Part shown: in pieces, positions 8,413 to 16,756 of the stretch | Numbering within the stretch: the stretch's first letter is position 1 | Layout of the letters: every line of letters starts with the position of its first letter | DNA from: Roseovarius litoreus | GTDB lineage: Bacteria; Pseudomonadota; Alphaproteobacteria; Rhodobacterales; Rhodobacteraceae | Length of the DNA: 64,000 nucleotides | Reading direction: 5' to 3' | Assembly: GCF_900142765.1 (NCBI RefSeq) | Contig: NZ_FRCB01000012.1 | Coordinates: 1 to 64,000, forward strand | Made by a program: the position numbers and the translations under genes | The notes under the pieces: model-generated | Seen by the model: only the letters and a program-made list of their open reading frames with translations | What the model was told of the DNA's origin: nothing | The model's database searches: none

Positions 8413-9042
8413 ATGACGCTGACGCTGCTGCACACGGCGGAACTCCACCAGCGGGCGTTCGATGCGCTGCGCGACAGGATCGCGCCGGGAGAGACGCTGC
8501 GGCATGTGGTGCGCCCGGATTGGCTGGCGCGGTCGCAGGCGGGGGTGCCGGATGACGTGGCCGCAGAGATCGCGCAGGCCGTGGCGGGCGCGACAGGCGC
8601 GGTGCTGTGCACCTGCACGACCATAGGACCGGCCGCCGAGGCGGCGGGGGCGCTGCGCGTGGACTGGCCGATGATGCAGGAAGCGGCCCGGTCGGGGGGC
8701 GATGTTCTCATGGTCTACACGCTTGAGAGCACGCTGGAGCCAAGCCTTGCGCTGCTCCACCGCGCGCTGGACGAGGCGGGTAAGGGGGCGGGGCAGGGGC
8801 GCGATGTGCATCTGCTGGCGCTGACGCAGTTCTGGCCGCTATTCGAGGCCGGAGAGCGCACCGCCTTCGAGGCCGCGATCGCCGGGGGCGTGCGCGATGC
8901 GGTGCGCGACATCCCGGGTCTGGGCGCCGTGGTGCTGGCGCAAGGCTCGATGGCGGGGGCGGCGGGGCTTCTGGCGGATCTGGGGATCCCGGTTCTGGCC
9001 TCACCGGAATTGGCATTGGCCTGCGCGCTGGCGGCGAGGTGA
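8413..9042 (+). CDS. Asp/Glu-racemase-like protein of unknown function
   Basis: 209 residues, start ATG 8413 behind GGGAGACGGGGCC. The pattern of short Gly/Ala-rich beta-alpha units with CTCTTIGP near residues 57-64 and a closing LAQGSMAGAAG...LGIPVLASPELA resembles the Asp/Glu/hydantoin racemase superfamily. The first catalytic-type cysteine region (CTC) is present; the second half has no obvious cysteine (only one late Cys in LALACALA). It may therefore not be a racemase. It lies between the LysE exporter and accA, on the same strand. No specific function is claimed. Confidence 0.6.
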   Translation: MTLTLLHTAELHQRAFDALRDRIAPGETLRHVVRPDWLARSQAGVPDDVAAEIAQAVAGATGAVLCTCTTIGPAAEAAGALRVDWPMMQEAARSGGDVLMVYTLESTLEPSLALLHRALDEAGKGAGQGRDVHLLALTQFWPLFEAGERTAFEAAIAGGVRDAVRDIPGLGAVVLAQGSMAGAAGLLADLGIPVLASPELALACALAAR

Positions 9043-9097
9043 TTGCAAATCCTCGCGCGGAGGGTCATATAACGCCACGGCAATCCGGGAGTGAGCG

Positions 9098-10060
9098 ATG
9101 ACCAATTACCTCGACTTCGAAAAGCCTCTGGCCGAGATCGAAGGCAAGGCGGAAGAGCTGCGCGCGATGGCGCGCGCCAACGAGGATATGGATGTCGAGG
9201 ATGAGGCCGGGGCGCTGGACCGCAAGGCCGAGGCGATGCTGCGCGATCTTTACAAGGATCTGACGCCCTGGCGGAAATGCCAGGTCGCGCGCCACCCTGA
9301 CCGCCCGCATTGCCGCGATTACATCGAAGCGCTGTTCACCGAATACACGCCGCTGGCGGGGGACCGGAATTTCGCCGACGATCACGCCGTGATGGGCGGG
9401 CTGGCGAGGCTGAATGATCGCCCGGTCATGGTGATCGGCCATGAGAAGGGCAATGACACGAAAAGCCGGATCGAGCGCAATTTCGGCATGGCGCGGCCCG
9501 AAGGCTATCGCAAGGCGATCCGGCTGATGGAAATGGCCGACAAGTTCGGACTGCCGGTGGTCACGCTGGTCGACACGCCCGGCGCCTATCCCGGCAAGGG
9601 CGCCGAGGAGCGCGGCCAGTCCGAGGCGATCGCCCGCGCCACGGAAAAATGCCTGCAGATCGGGGTGCCGCTGGTCAGCGTCATTATCGGCGAGGGCGGA
9701 TCGGGCGGGGCCGTGGCCTTTGCCACGGCGAACCGTCTGGCGATGCTGCAGCATTCGATCTATTCGGTGATCAGCCCGGAGGGCTGTGCCTCGATCCTGT
9801 GGAAGGACGCCGAGAAGATGCGCGAGGCCGCCGAGGCGTTGCGCCTGACCGCGCAGGACCTTTTGAAGCTGGGCGTGGCGGACCGGGTGATCGACGAGCC
9901 GCTGGGCGGCGCGCATCGGGGCCGCGAGGCAACGATCGCGGCGGTCGGCAAGGCGATTGCGGGGATGCTGGCCGATCTGGACGGCAAGGACCGCGAGGCG
10001 CTGATCAGGCACCGCCGCGAGAAATTCCTGAACATCGGCAGCAAGGGTCTGGCCGCGTAA
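9098..10060 (+). CDS. accA: Acetyl-CoA carboxylase carboxyltransferase, alpha subunit
   Basis: 320 residues, start ATG 9098 behind GGGAGTGAGCG. Typical Acc[15 protein letters not shown] at the N-terminus (the helical N-terminal region), then the crotonase-fold carboxyltransferase with [41 protein letters not shown] and [15 protein letters not shown]. With AccD it transfers the carboxyl group from biotin to acetyl-CoA to make malonyl-CoA, the first committed step of fatty acid synthesis, in the cytoplasm. Length agrees with the family (about 320). An essential core gene. Confidence 0.97.
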   Translation: MTNYLDFEKPLAEIEGKAEELRAMARANEDMDVEDEAGALDRKAEAMLRDLYKDLTPWRKCQVARHPDRPHCRDYIEALFTEYTPLAGDRNFADDHAVMGGLARLNDRPVMVIGHEKGNDTKSRIERNFGMARPEGYRKAIRLMEMADKFGLPVVTLVDTPGAYPGKGAEERGQSEAIARATEKCLQIGVPLVSVIIGEGGSGGAVAFATANRLAMLQHSIYSVISPEGCASILWKDAEKMREAAEALRLTAQDLLKLGVADRVIDEPLGGAHRGREATIAAVGKAIAGMLADLDGKDREALIRHRREKFLNIGSKGLAA

Positions 10061-10098
10061 GCGCGATGACATGCGGTGCAAGGGTGGCATAGGGCGCA

Positions 10099-10170
10099 GG
10101 GGGCCAGCCCCCGCCGTTGAAATCCTTGGAGGATTTCAACGACTCCCCCGGGATATTTTCAGCCAGAAGA
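10099..10170. repeat. Rhodobacteraceae-type intergenic hairpin element after accA
   Basis: Two inverted repeats follow each other: GGGGG (10099-10103) / CCCCC (10108-10112), then a perfect 11-bp stem CGTTGAAATCC (10115-10125) / GGATTTCAACG (10131-10141) with loop TTGGA. After that comes CCCCCGGGATATTTTCAGCCAGAAGAA. The block resembles short elements that I associate with gene ends in Rhodobacteraceae genomes. It lies between the convergent accA and antiporter genes and could end transcription from either side. Confidence 0.6.
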
Positions 10171-10191
10171 AACACGCAGCCTTGGGCGGCA

Positions 10192-11355
10192 TCAGCGGGG
10201 GGCTTGCGCCTTGCGGATGGCGATCAGGGTGGCGACCGGGCCGATCAGTTCGAAGATGACCGTTGTGGCGATGGTCAGCCCGAGGATCATGTCGGCCCAT
10301 TGCGGAAATTCGCGCCCGGCCACCAGCGCCATGCCCACGGCGACACCCGCCTGCGGCAGAAGGGCTGCGCCATACCAGGGGCGATGGGCGCGCGGAGCGT
10401 CGGCGAGGCTGGCCCCGAGCCAGCCACCGAAGAGGCGCGCGAGGATGCGCAGGATCACATAGGCCAGCCCGATCAGCCCTGCTTCGGCCAGTTGGTCGGG
10501 CTTGAGCGAGGCGCCGGCCAGCAGGAAGAACAGGATCATGAACGGCCATTGGATATGTTCGATCTCGTGGAAGGCGCGCCCGTGGTGGCGGGCCGTGTTG
10601 GCGATCACGCAGCCTGTGGTGATGCCGGCCAGAAGAAAGGACACCTCGGCCCAGATCGACAGCCCGGCGACCAGAAAGACGATCCCGAGCGCCTCGGTCA
10701 GCATCGGCTCGCCCTTGCGGAGCCGTCCGGTGAGATAAGACGAGGGCAGGCCGATCGCGGCCCCGATGGCGAGCGCGCCGCCGATCTCCCAGGCGGCATC
10801 GCCCAGCATGTGCAGGCTCATGGTTCCGGTCAGCCCGAGCGCCAAAACGACGGCCAGCGAAAAGACGATGAGGCCCCAGGCGTCATCGATGGCGACGATG
10901 CCCTTGAGCTCGTCCACGAAGGGGCCGCGCGCGCCGCTTTGGCGGATCGCGTCCTGCGTGGCGGCGGGATCGGTGGCGGTGGCGATCGCCGCCAGAAGAA
11001 GGGCCGCGGCGAGTGGCAGGCCGGCGAGCCAGAGGCCCAGTGTCACCACCACCACGGTGCCGAGCACGGTCATCAGGGAAATCCACAGGATCGGGCGCCC
11101 ATGCCGGGCGAGCGCCTTGCGGGTGAGCGAACTGCCGAGCACGAAGGCCACCATGGTCAGGGCTGTGACGGACAGAAACTCGTAAAGCGCCTGAATTTCC
11201 GAAGGGATGAGATCGAACCCGGCGCTGCCGACGGCAACGCCGCAGGCCAGAAGCACGGTGACCCGAGGCAAGCGGGTACGGCGCCCGAAGGCATCCGCGG
11301 CAAGCCCTGTCAGAAAGAGCGCCCCGAGCGAGATGAGCAGGACGGGCAGATCCAT
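10192..11355 (-). CDS. Cation/proton antiporter (CPA family)
   Basis: 387 residues, about 12 membrane helices and no cytoplasmic C-terminal domain. TDPAATQ and AIDDAWG carry the acidic residues used for ion exchange in the NhaP/NhaA-like Na+/H+ exchanger fold; PQAGVAVGMAL in the last third is also family-typical. It should exchange Na+ or K+ for protons across the inner membrane. The start ATG (11355) is only 4 bases after the stop of the upstream GntR gene, so the two are very likely one transcript and the regulator probably controls the transporter. Ion specificity cannot be read from the sequence. Confidence 0.85.
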   Translation of the reverse strand: MDLPVLLISLGALFLTGLAADAFGRRTRLPRVTVLLACGVAVGSAGFDLIPSEIQALYEFLSVTALTMVAFVLGSSLTRKALARHGRPILWISLMTVLGTVVVVTLGLWLAGLPLAAALLLAAIATATDPAATQDAIRQSGARGPFVDELKGIVAIDDAWGLIVFSLAVVLALGLTGTMSLHMLGDAAWEIGGALAIGAAIGLPSSYLTGRLRKGEPMLTEALGIVFLVAGLSIWAEVSFLLAGITTGCVIANTARHHGRAFHEIEHIQWPFMILFFLLAGASLKPDQLAEAGLIGLAYVILRILARLFGGWLGASLADAPRAHRPWYGAALLPQAGVAVGMALVAGREFPQWADMILGLTIATTVIFELIGPVATLIAIRKAQAPR

Positions 11356-11359
11356 CGGA

Positions 11360-12007
11360 TCAGGCCACCAGCATCCTGAGGCCCTGGGTCACATCCGAGC
11401 GCACCGCGAGGCGCAGCCCCGGTTCGTCCCCGGCCTTGAGCGCGCTGATGATGAGCCGGTGGTAATGCGGCGGGTCCTTGCGGCTGAGCCGGCCATAGAG
11501 CGCACGCATGGTCGGCCCAAGCTGCAGCCAGACGGTTTCGGCCATGGCCAGCATGGCGGGCGCCTGGGCGCGCAGATAGAGCGTGCGGTGGAATTCGAGA
11601 TTGCGACGGATATAGCCGACCGCGTCCTGCCGGGCGATATCGTCGGCAATGCGGGAGTTGATGCTTTGCAGCCGCTCGATCAGGGCGATATGGGCGCGCG
11701 GCAAGGCACGGCTGGCCAGCTCCACCTCGAGCAGGGCGCGGAGCGCGGCCAGTTCCTCGATCCGCTCGTTGCTGAGTTCGGGGGTGGTGACACGGCCCGA
11801 GCTGGAAATGGTCAGCGCGCCTTCGGCCGAGAGGCGGCGCACGGCTTCGCGTGCGGGCGTCATCGAGACGTCGAATTCCGCGCCGATGCCACGCAGGGTG
11901 AGCGAGAGGCCGGGGGCCAGTTCGCCATGCATGATGCGGCTGCGCAGGCCGCGATAGACGCGGTCATGGGCGGATGGGGCGGGATCTGGGCGCGGATTGA
12001 GCAACAT
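11360..12007 (-). CDS. GntR-family regulator (FadR/FCD type)
   Basis: 215 residues. N-terminal winged helix (about 10-75) with LTLRGIGAEFDVSMTPAREAVRRL, the GntR recognition helix region; the C-terminal half is an all-helical FCD domain with the metal or ligand residues in NLEFHRTLY and the later HYHRLIISAL histidine. FCD regulators usually sense carboxylates. A perfect palindrome TTGTGATCACAA begins 8 bases upstream of the start codon and is very likely its own operator. Cotranscribed with the antiporter downstream. Ligand unknown. Confidence 0.88.
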   Translation of the reverse strand: MLLNPRPDPAPSAHDRVYRGLRSRIMHGELAPGLSLTLRGIGAEFDVSMTPAREAVRRLSAEGALTISSSGRVTTPELSNERIEELAALRALLEVELASRALPRAHIALIERLQSINSRIADDIARQDAVGYIRRNLEFHRTLYLRAQAPAMLAMAETVWLQLGPTMRALYGRLSRKDPPHYHRLIISALKAGDEPGLRLAVRSDVTQGLRMLVA

Positions 12008-12014
12008 GCCCTAT

Positions 12015-12026
12015 TTGTGATCACAA
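12015..12026. promoter_or_regulatory. GntR operator palindrome TTGTGATCACAA
   Basis: A perfect 12-base palindrome lies in the 47-base gap between the YgjP-type gene and the GntR gene, 8 bases upstream of the GntR start. FadR-subfamily GntR operators follow a TNGTNNNACNA pattern that fits this sequence. Binding here would block transcription of the regulator-antiporter pair. Confidence 0.7.
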
Positions 12027-12054
12027 GCGGCGCCCGGGTCAATCGCTGAAACGC

Positions 12055-12747
12055 TCAGCCGTCGAAACGGTAGCGGTGCAGATCGGTGCCATGCTGGCGC
12101 AACCACTGGCGCGGCGCGTGGTATCCGGGGCAGAGCCGCGCCACCACGGCCCAGAAGGCGGGCGAGTGGTTCATCTCGGCGAGATGCGCCACCTCGTGGG
12201 CGGCGACATAATCGAGCACCACGGGCGGGGCCATTACCAGCCGCCAGGAATACATCAGCCCCCCGGCAGAGGTGCAGGAGCCCCACCGGGACCGCGTGTC
12301 ACGCAGGCTGAGCCGCGCATAGGGCCGGCCCAGGGCCTGCGCATGGCGGTCCGAGGCCTGCGCCAGACGCTCGCGCGCAAGCGTCTTGAGCCAGGCCTGG
12401 AGGCGGGCGGGCATATGCTCGGGCGGGCCGGGCAATGTGATGCTTTGGGCGTCGAGCACGATTCGCTTGCCCAGGCCGCGCTGGATCAGCCGGGGCTGGC
12501 CTTCGACGGGCAGGCACACGCCTTCGGAGACGGAGATGCTGTCGGGTTGTGTGGCCAGTTGCGCGCGCAGCCAGCTTTCCTTGGTGCGGGCGAAATCCAG
12601 CGCCTCGCCCTCGCGCACGCCACGCGGCAGGGTCAGGGTCACCCGCCCGTCAAGCCGCGACACGCGCAGCGAAATCCGCCGCGCCCGAGGGGAACGGCGC
12701 AGGATCAGCTCCACAGGGGGGTTGCCCGGCAGGATGTGGTGGCCCAT
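12055..12747 (-). CDS. YgjP-type (M48/SprT-like) metallohydrolase
   Basis: 230 residues. The C-terminal domain has the zinc site HEVAH (HExxH) followed by MNHS with a third histidine, and the upstream SRWGSCTSAG block, which together define the YgjP/DUF45 family. The N-terminal part (RRISLRVSRLDGRVTLTLPRGV) is also family-typical. Biochemical role is not settled in the family; a zinc-dependent peptidase activity is likely. Start ATG 12747. Divergent from the TIGR02300-type gene across 116 bases. Confidence 0.85.
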   Translation of the reverse strand: MGHHILPGNPPVELILRRSPRARRISLRVSRLDGRVTLTLPRGVREGEALDFARTKESWLRAQLATQPDSISVSEGVCLPVEGQPRLIQRGLGKRIVLDAQSITLPGPPEHMPARLQAWLKTLARERLAQASDRHAQALGRPYARLSLRDTRSRWGSCTSAGGLMYSWRLVMAPPVVLDYVAAHEVAHLAEMNHSPAFWAVVARLCPGYHAPRQWLRQHGTDLHRYRFDG

Positions 12748-12863
12748 ATGCCCTCGTGGTCGGCGCGATGCGCGGGGTTGCTTAAAGGCTTTGACACCTC
12801 CCCCGCGTTATGGCAGGTGGCGCAGACCGTCGACAAGACAGAAAGATTTGAAGGGGATTGCCC

Positions 12864-13190
12864 ATGCCCAAGGAAGAATGGGGCGTCAAGCGACTTTGCC
12901 CGACAACCGGCAAGCGGTTCTATGACCTGAACAAGAACCCCATTGTCAGCCCGTATACGGGCGAGGTCGTCGAGATCAATTCCGGCAAGAGCCGGTCGAT
13001 CACGGCAGATGACGAAGACGCCGAAACGAAGAAGCTGAAGGCCACGGATGTCGATGACGATGCATCGGTGCTGGATGATGATGACGTCGATGTCGATCTC
13101 GGCGACGATGTTCTGGATGATGACGACGATGACGACAATGTGTCGTTGGACGACATCGCCGATGTGTCGAGTGACGACAACGACAACTGA
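12864..13190 (+). CDS. TIGR02300-type small acidic protein
   Basis: 108 residues. The N-terminal 45 residues (PKEEWGVKRLCPTTGKRFYD, then YTGEVVEI) match a conserved alphaproteobacterial family of unknown function with a possible metal-binding cysteine. The remaining 60 residues are extremely rich in aspartate, with runs such as DDDDVDVD and DDDDDDDN, and are presumably disordered. I chose ATG 12864 because AAGGGG (12851-12856) precedes it by 7 bases; a TTG two codons upstream is less likely. Followed by an inverted repeat and tRNA-Ala. Confidence 0.85.
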   Translation: MPKEEWGVKRLCPTTGKRFYDLNKNPIVSPYTGEVVEINSGKSRSITADDEDAETKKLKATDVDDDASVLDDDDVDVDLGDDVLDDDDDDDNVSLDDIADVSSDDNDN

Positions 13191-13199
13191 TTGCGAAAG

Positions 13200-13225
13200 G
13201 GCGGGATTTTCCACTTGATCCCGCC
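13200..13225 (+). terminator. Inverted repeat after the acidic protein gene
   Basis: GGCGGGAT (13200-13207) pairs perfectly with ATCCCGCC (13218-13225), loop of 10 bases, 10 bases past the stop codon. There is only a short T-stretch afterwards, so its strength as a terminator is uncertain. Confidence 0.5.
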
Positions 13226-13278
13226 TGCCGCTTTGCCTAGATAGCGGCGACGACGGGCCGGGAACGGCTTGTTTCTAT

Positions 13279-13354
<76 letters not shown>

Positions 13355-13609
13355 AACCCCCCTATTCGACAGACACTGACCGAAGCTCTGCGAAGTCCGC
13401 GGGCATTCACGCGCCTGCGTGGCACAGGTGGCGCTTGGAATGCCAATGACCCCGAAAATCGGCCGGGGCACACAACTTGTGTCCATAAAGTGGCCAACAA
13501 CCACTAGATCGTGGGATTTTCTTGCCGCTTTTGGTTGACGAAAGCTTGGGATCAGGTAGCCTGTGATTGCTGCTTTGATTTCATACGAGTGATATTGGGG
13601 GTGTGTGAT

Positions 13610-14470
13610 ATGGCCCAAGTGCAGAGGTCTGCGGAGGCCCGCAAGCCACTGACAGTCAACAAATCCGCCATAGTGCGAAAACGGGTTGTGGCCGAAAGCC
13701 TGCCGGGCGCGGATATCCCGTTTGTGGACCGCTCGGCGGTCATGGGGCATGAGGAGGGCAAGGCGCCTGAACCCTCCACGCCCCTTTTCCCGGCCCGGTC
13801 GGAGCCGGTGGACGCGTCGGTTGCACGGGCGGAAACGGACAGTCAAACACGTGCGGACAAGTCCAAGCGTCGGGTCGGTCTGCGCCTGGGCCAGCGGTTT
13901 GCGCCCCTTCTGGCGCTTGCGCCCGAGCCGGACCAGCAACGCAGGCTGGCGCTGGGTGCGGCTGCGGCGGTTCTGCTGGTGGTCAGCGGTGCATTGGCTC
14001 TGACCGTGACCGGTGATCGCAACACGGCGCAAACGGCATCGGCCTCTGTGCCCGAGGCCTCGCCGGCGCCGATGCCCACGCAAAATCCGGTTGCCGCCAC
14101 CGCGCAGACGCCCCCCGAGGAGGCGTTGGCCCGTGCCGCGCCCGAGACCACGCCAAGCGCCGCCCCGGTCATGCCCGCCGAGACCGATGTCGTCAGCCAG
14201 TTCGCACAGACCGCCCTTGCCGCTTTGCGCAGCCCGGGCGCATCAGCCGCGCAACCCGCAGCGCCGGACGCCGCCGCCAGGATGGCCGAGAACAATCGGC
14301 TTTACCGCATGGTGGCAGAGGCGATCTCACAGGGCCAATCGGATGCGTATATCGACCGGCTGCTCAATCTGGCGCATCAGCGCGGCGAGATCACGGTGCC
14401 ACCCGGTTTGATAAAGCCGGATGGCACGGTCGATACGAAAACCGTCATCGCGCTTTTTGCGGGCGGTTGA
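13610..14470 (+). CDS. Membrane-anchored protein of unknown function
   Basis: 286 residues from ATG 13610 (preceded by a weak GGGGGTGTGTGAT site). About 100 residues of basic, presumably cytoplasmic sequence are followed by one membrane helix (about 103-124, LALGAAAAVLLVVSGALALTV). Then comes an Ala/Pro-rich linker of about 80 residues and a small helical C-terminal domain (NNRLYRMVAEAISQGQSD...LLNLAHQRGEI). Orientation is probably N-in, C-out. No family recognised. The next two genes on the same strand encode secreted LysM proteins, so this may be a membrane partner of theirs. A longer in-frame reading upstream of 13610 has poor codon use. Confidence 0.7.
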   Translation: MAQVQRSAEARKPLTVNKSAIVRKRVVAESLPGADIPFVDRSAVMGHEEGKAPEPSTPLFPARSEPVDASVARAETDSQTRADKSKRRVGLRLGQRFAPLLALAPEPDQQRRLALGAAAAVLLVVSGALALTVTGDRNTAQTASASVPEASPAPMPTQNPVAATAQTPPEEALARAAPETTPSAAPVMPAETDVVSQFAQTALAALRSPGASAAQPAAPDAAARMAENNRLYRMVAEAISQGQSDAYIDRLLNLAHQRGEITVPPGLIKPDGTVDTKTVIALFAGG

Positions 14471-14561
14471 GCAGCGCTGGTCCTTGGCCCAGTGCTGTCC
14501 GTCCGCCCGTTCACCTCTCACCCCGAAGGCGCTGCCGTTGCGCGAATAGTCGAGTAAGCCC

Positions 14562-15641
14562 ATGAAGTATGTTCTGTCTCTTTTCCTTTTTGCTTTCATC
14601 CTATCGGCCGGGGGGCGTGCCGATGCGCAAACCTGTGGCGGCACATATACCGTGCAGCCCGGTGACAGCCTGTCGGTGATCGCCGACCGGCTCTACAAGA
14701 ATGCCGGGATGTGGAGTGTGATCCATCGCGACAATATCGCCGCCATCGGCCAAAGCCCGAATGCGATTGCCGTGGGCATGAGGCTGAACCTGACCTGTAT
14801 CGACGGGTTGCCCGTCGGGCTCGAGGGCGGGCGAGAGGTGGCGGCGGTGGATACCAGCGTGGTCACCCCGGTGACGGTCCAGCCGGGTACGGCGGCGGTC
14901 AGAAACCGGATCAACCTGCTGACGGGGGGCGATTATGCCCCCTTCACCGACAAGGACTGGCACAATGGGGGACTGATTACCGATATCGTGGATCAAGCGA
15001 TGCGCAAGGCAAATCCCAGCCAGGGCTTTGCGATCCATTGGGTGAATGACTGGGGGTCGCATTTCGATCCGCTTTTGTCGAACGCCCTGCTGGATATGGG
15101 CTTTCCTTGGTATCTGCCGGATTGCGACCTGACGCCCGATATCATGCGCTGCCGCGATTTTCTTGCATCCGAGTCGATGTTCGAGACGCTGATGCTGGTC
15201 TTTGCCAACAAGGCCAATCCGATCCGCTTCGACTCGGACGATGATATCATCGGCAAGACGATCTGTCGGCCTGTCGGCTTTCTGACCTTCGATCTGGACG
15301 GCGAGGGACGGCGCTGGATTCTGGATGACAAGGTCAAGCTGGTGACGCCCCAGACCGTTGCGGACTGTTTCCGCATGGTGGCCGAGGGCGAGGCGGATTT
15401 TCTGTCGCTGTCCGAATTCATCGGGCGCGCGGCGATGAAGGATCTGGGCTACGAGGACCGGATCACCGTTTTGCCGCGTCCCCTGTCGATCGTCGGAATT
15501 CACGTCTTTGTCCACAAGACCCATCCGCAGGCCGAAGAGCTGCTTGACCTGATCAACACCGGTCTGCGCGGCATCCGCGAGGACGGTCTTTATCAGACGA
15601 TCGTGGAAGACCACATGACGCGCATCTGGGCGAACCTCTGA
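14562..15641 (+). CDS. Secreted LysM plus solute-binding-like protein, copy 1
   Basis: 359 residues, ATG 14562. Signal peptide (about 1-22, ending GRADAQ). LysM domain at about 27-78 (YTVQPGDSLSVIADRLY ... GMRLNLTC) bracketed by cysteines, then a linker, then from about residue 113 a periplasmic-binding-like domain of the SBP_bac_3 type (LLTGGDYAPFTDKDW..., ICRPVGFLTFDLD...). LysM should hold it to peptidoglycan while the second domain binds a small solute. No transporter genes are adjacent, so it is not an obvious ABC component. The neighbour at 15674 is a paralogue with the same layout. Confidence 0.8.
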   Translation: MKYVLSLFLFAFILSAGGRADAQTCGGTYTVQPGDSLSVIADRLYKNAGMWSVIHRDNIAAIGQSPNAIAVGMRLNLTCIDGLPVGLEGGREVAAVDTSVVTPVTVQPGTAAVRNRINLLTGGDYAPFTDKDWHNGGLITDIVDQAMRKANPSQGFAIHWVNDWGSHFDPLLSNALLDMGFPWYLPDCDLTPDIMRCRDFLASESMFETLMLVFANKANPIRFDSDDDIIGKTICRPVGFLTFDLDGEGRRWILDDKVKLVTPQTVADCFRMVAEGEADFLSLSEFIGRAAMKDLGYEDRITVLPRPLSIVGIHVFVHKTHPQAEELLDLINTGLRGIREDGLYQTIVEDHMTRIWANL

Positions 15642-15673
15642 TAGCGCGCGTTGTCACCGTGAAAGGAGCGGGC

Positions 15674-16714
15674 ATGATCCACGCGATACCGATCCACTGG
15701 CCAGGGCGGCTGCTCGCCCCCTTTGTGGCGCTATGCCTGAGCGCGCAGATGGCCGCCGCCCTGTGCGATGTCGAGTACAAGGCGCAGCCCGGCGATACGC
15801 TGTTCAGCATAGCCGAGTTTCACTATGGGGACCGGTCGCATTGGGCCACGCTCTATGAGGCGAATACCGCGCAGCTTGCCGGGGCGACCGTGATCCCCGG
15901 CAGGACGCTCTATGTCCCCTGTCCTGAGGCCACCCCCGCGGGCAAGCCTGTGGAAGAGGCGCCGCCAGAGCGGCAGAACGCCGATATCAACGTTCTGGCG
16001 ATCGGTGATCTTGCACCTTTCGTGGGGCGCAACCTGCCGCAGATGGGGCTCTTTCCCGAGCTGGTGACCACCGCGCTGGACCAGTCCCCGTCGCCGGTCA
16101 GTCATGCGGTGTCGATCAGCACGGACCGCGCGGAGCAGATCGACCTGCTGGCCCAGGTGACCTTCGATATGGGCGTTCCCTATGCACGGCCCGATTGCGC
16201 GGCCATGCCCGAGAACCGTCTGTGCCGGGGGTTTCATTTTTCCGATCCGCTGATGGATGTGCCGATGATGCTGTTCGTGCGCGCGGACCGTCAGTTTGCC
16301 TTCGAGACCGATGCCGATCTGCATGGCAAGTCGCTCTGTCGGCCCGAGGGGGTGTTCACCCATGACCTTGACGAAGCGGGCCGTCGTTGGATCGCTGATG
16401 GCAAGATCACCCTTGTGACCGCGCCCGATGTGACGGGCTGTTTCGACAAGGTGCTGGCGGGTGAGGTCGATGCGGTTTCCGTCGATCTGTTTGTCGGCGG
16501 CAGTGCGCTGCTGGAAAACGGGTGGCGCGAACAGATCGTGCCGCTGGAGCGGCCCGTATCGCTGGTCGGGTTGCATGTGATCATCTCGAAAAGCCACTGG
16601 CGGGGGACGACGCATCTTTACCGGCTGAACGCGGGGATCGCGCGCCTCAAGCAGGAGGGCCGCTACGAAGAGATCGTCTCGCGGCATCTGGCGTTGCTGA
16701 CATCGCAGTTCTGA
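15674..16714 (+). CDS. Secreted LysM plus solute-binding-like protein, copy 2
   Basis: 346 residues, paralogue of the protein encoded just upstream. Signal peptide (about 1-30, ending QMAAAL), LysM domain at about 32-83 (YKAQPGDTLFSIAEFHYG ... GRTLYVPC), linker, then a binding-protein-like domain. Landmarks shared with copy 1 are CRPxGxxTxDLDxxGRRWI, xVTxxDVTGCF/xVTPQTVADCF and the RPxSxVGxHV block near the end. I chose ATG 15674 because AAAGGAGCGGGC directly precedes it; the GTG at 15659 lies inside that site. 32 bases follow copy 1, so they are probably cotranscribed tandem duplicates. Confidence 0.8.
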   Translation: MIHAIPIHWPGRLLAPFVALCLSAQMAAALCDVEYKAQPGDTLFSIAEFHYGDRSHWATLYEANTAQLAGATVIPGRTLYVPCPEATPAGKPVEEAPPERQNADINVLAIGDLAPFVGRNLPQMGLFPELVTTALDQSPSPVSHAVSISTDRAEQIDLLAQVTFDMGVPYARPDCAAMPENRLCRGFHFSDPLMDVPMMLFVRADRQFAFETDADLHGKSLCRPEGVFTHDLDEAGRRWIADGKITLVTAPDVTGCFDKVLAGEVDAVSVDLFVGGSALLENGWREQIVPLERPVSLVGLHVIISKSHWRGTTHLYRLNAGIARLKQEGRYEEIVSRHLALLTSQF

Positions 16715-16756
16715 TGCGATCGCCTCAGAGGTGGGGCTTGCGCGGTCGGGCCGGTC

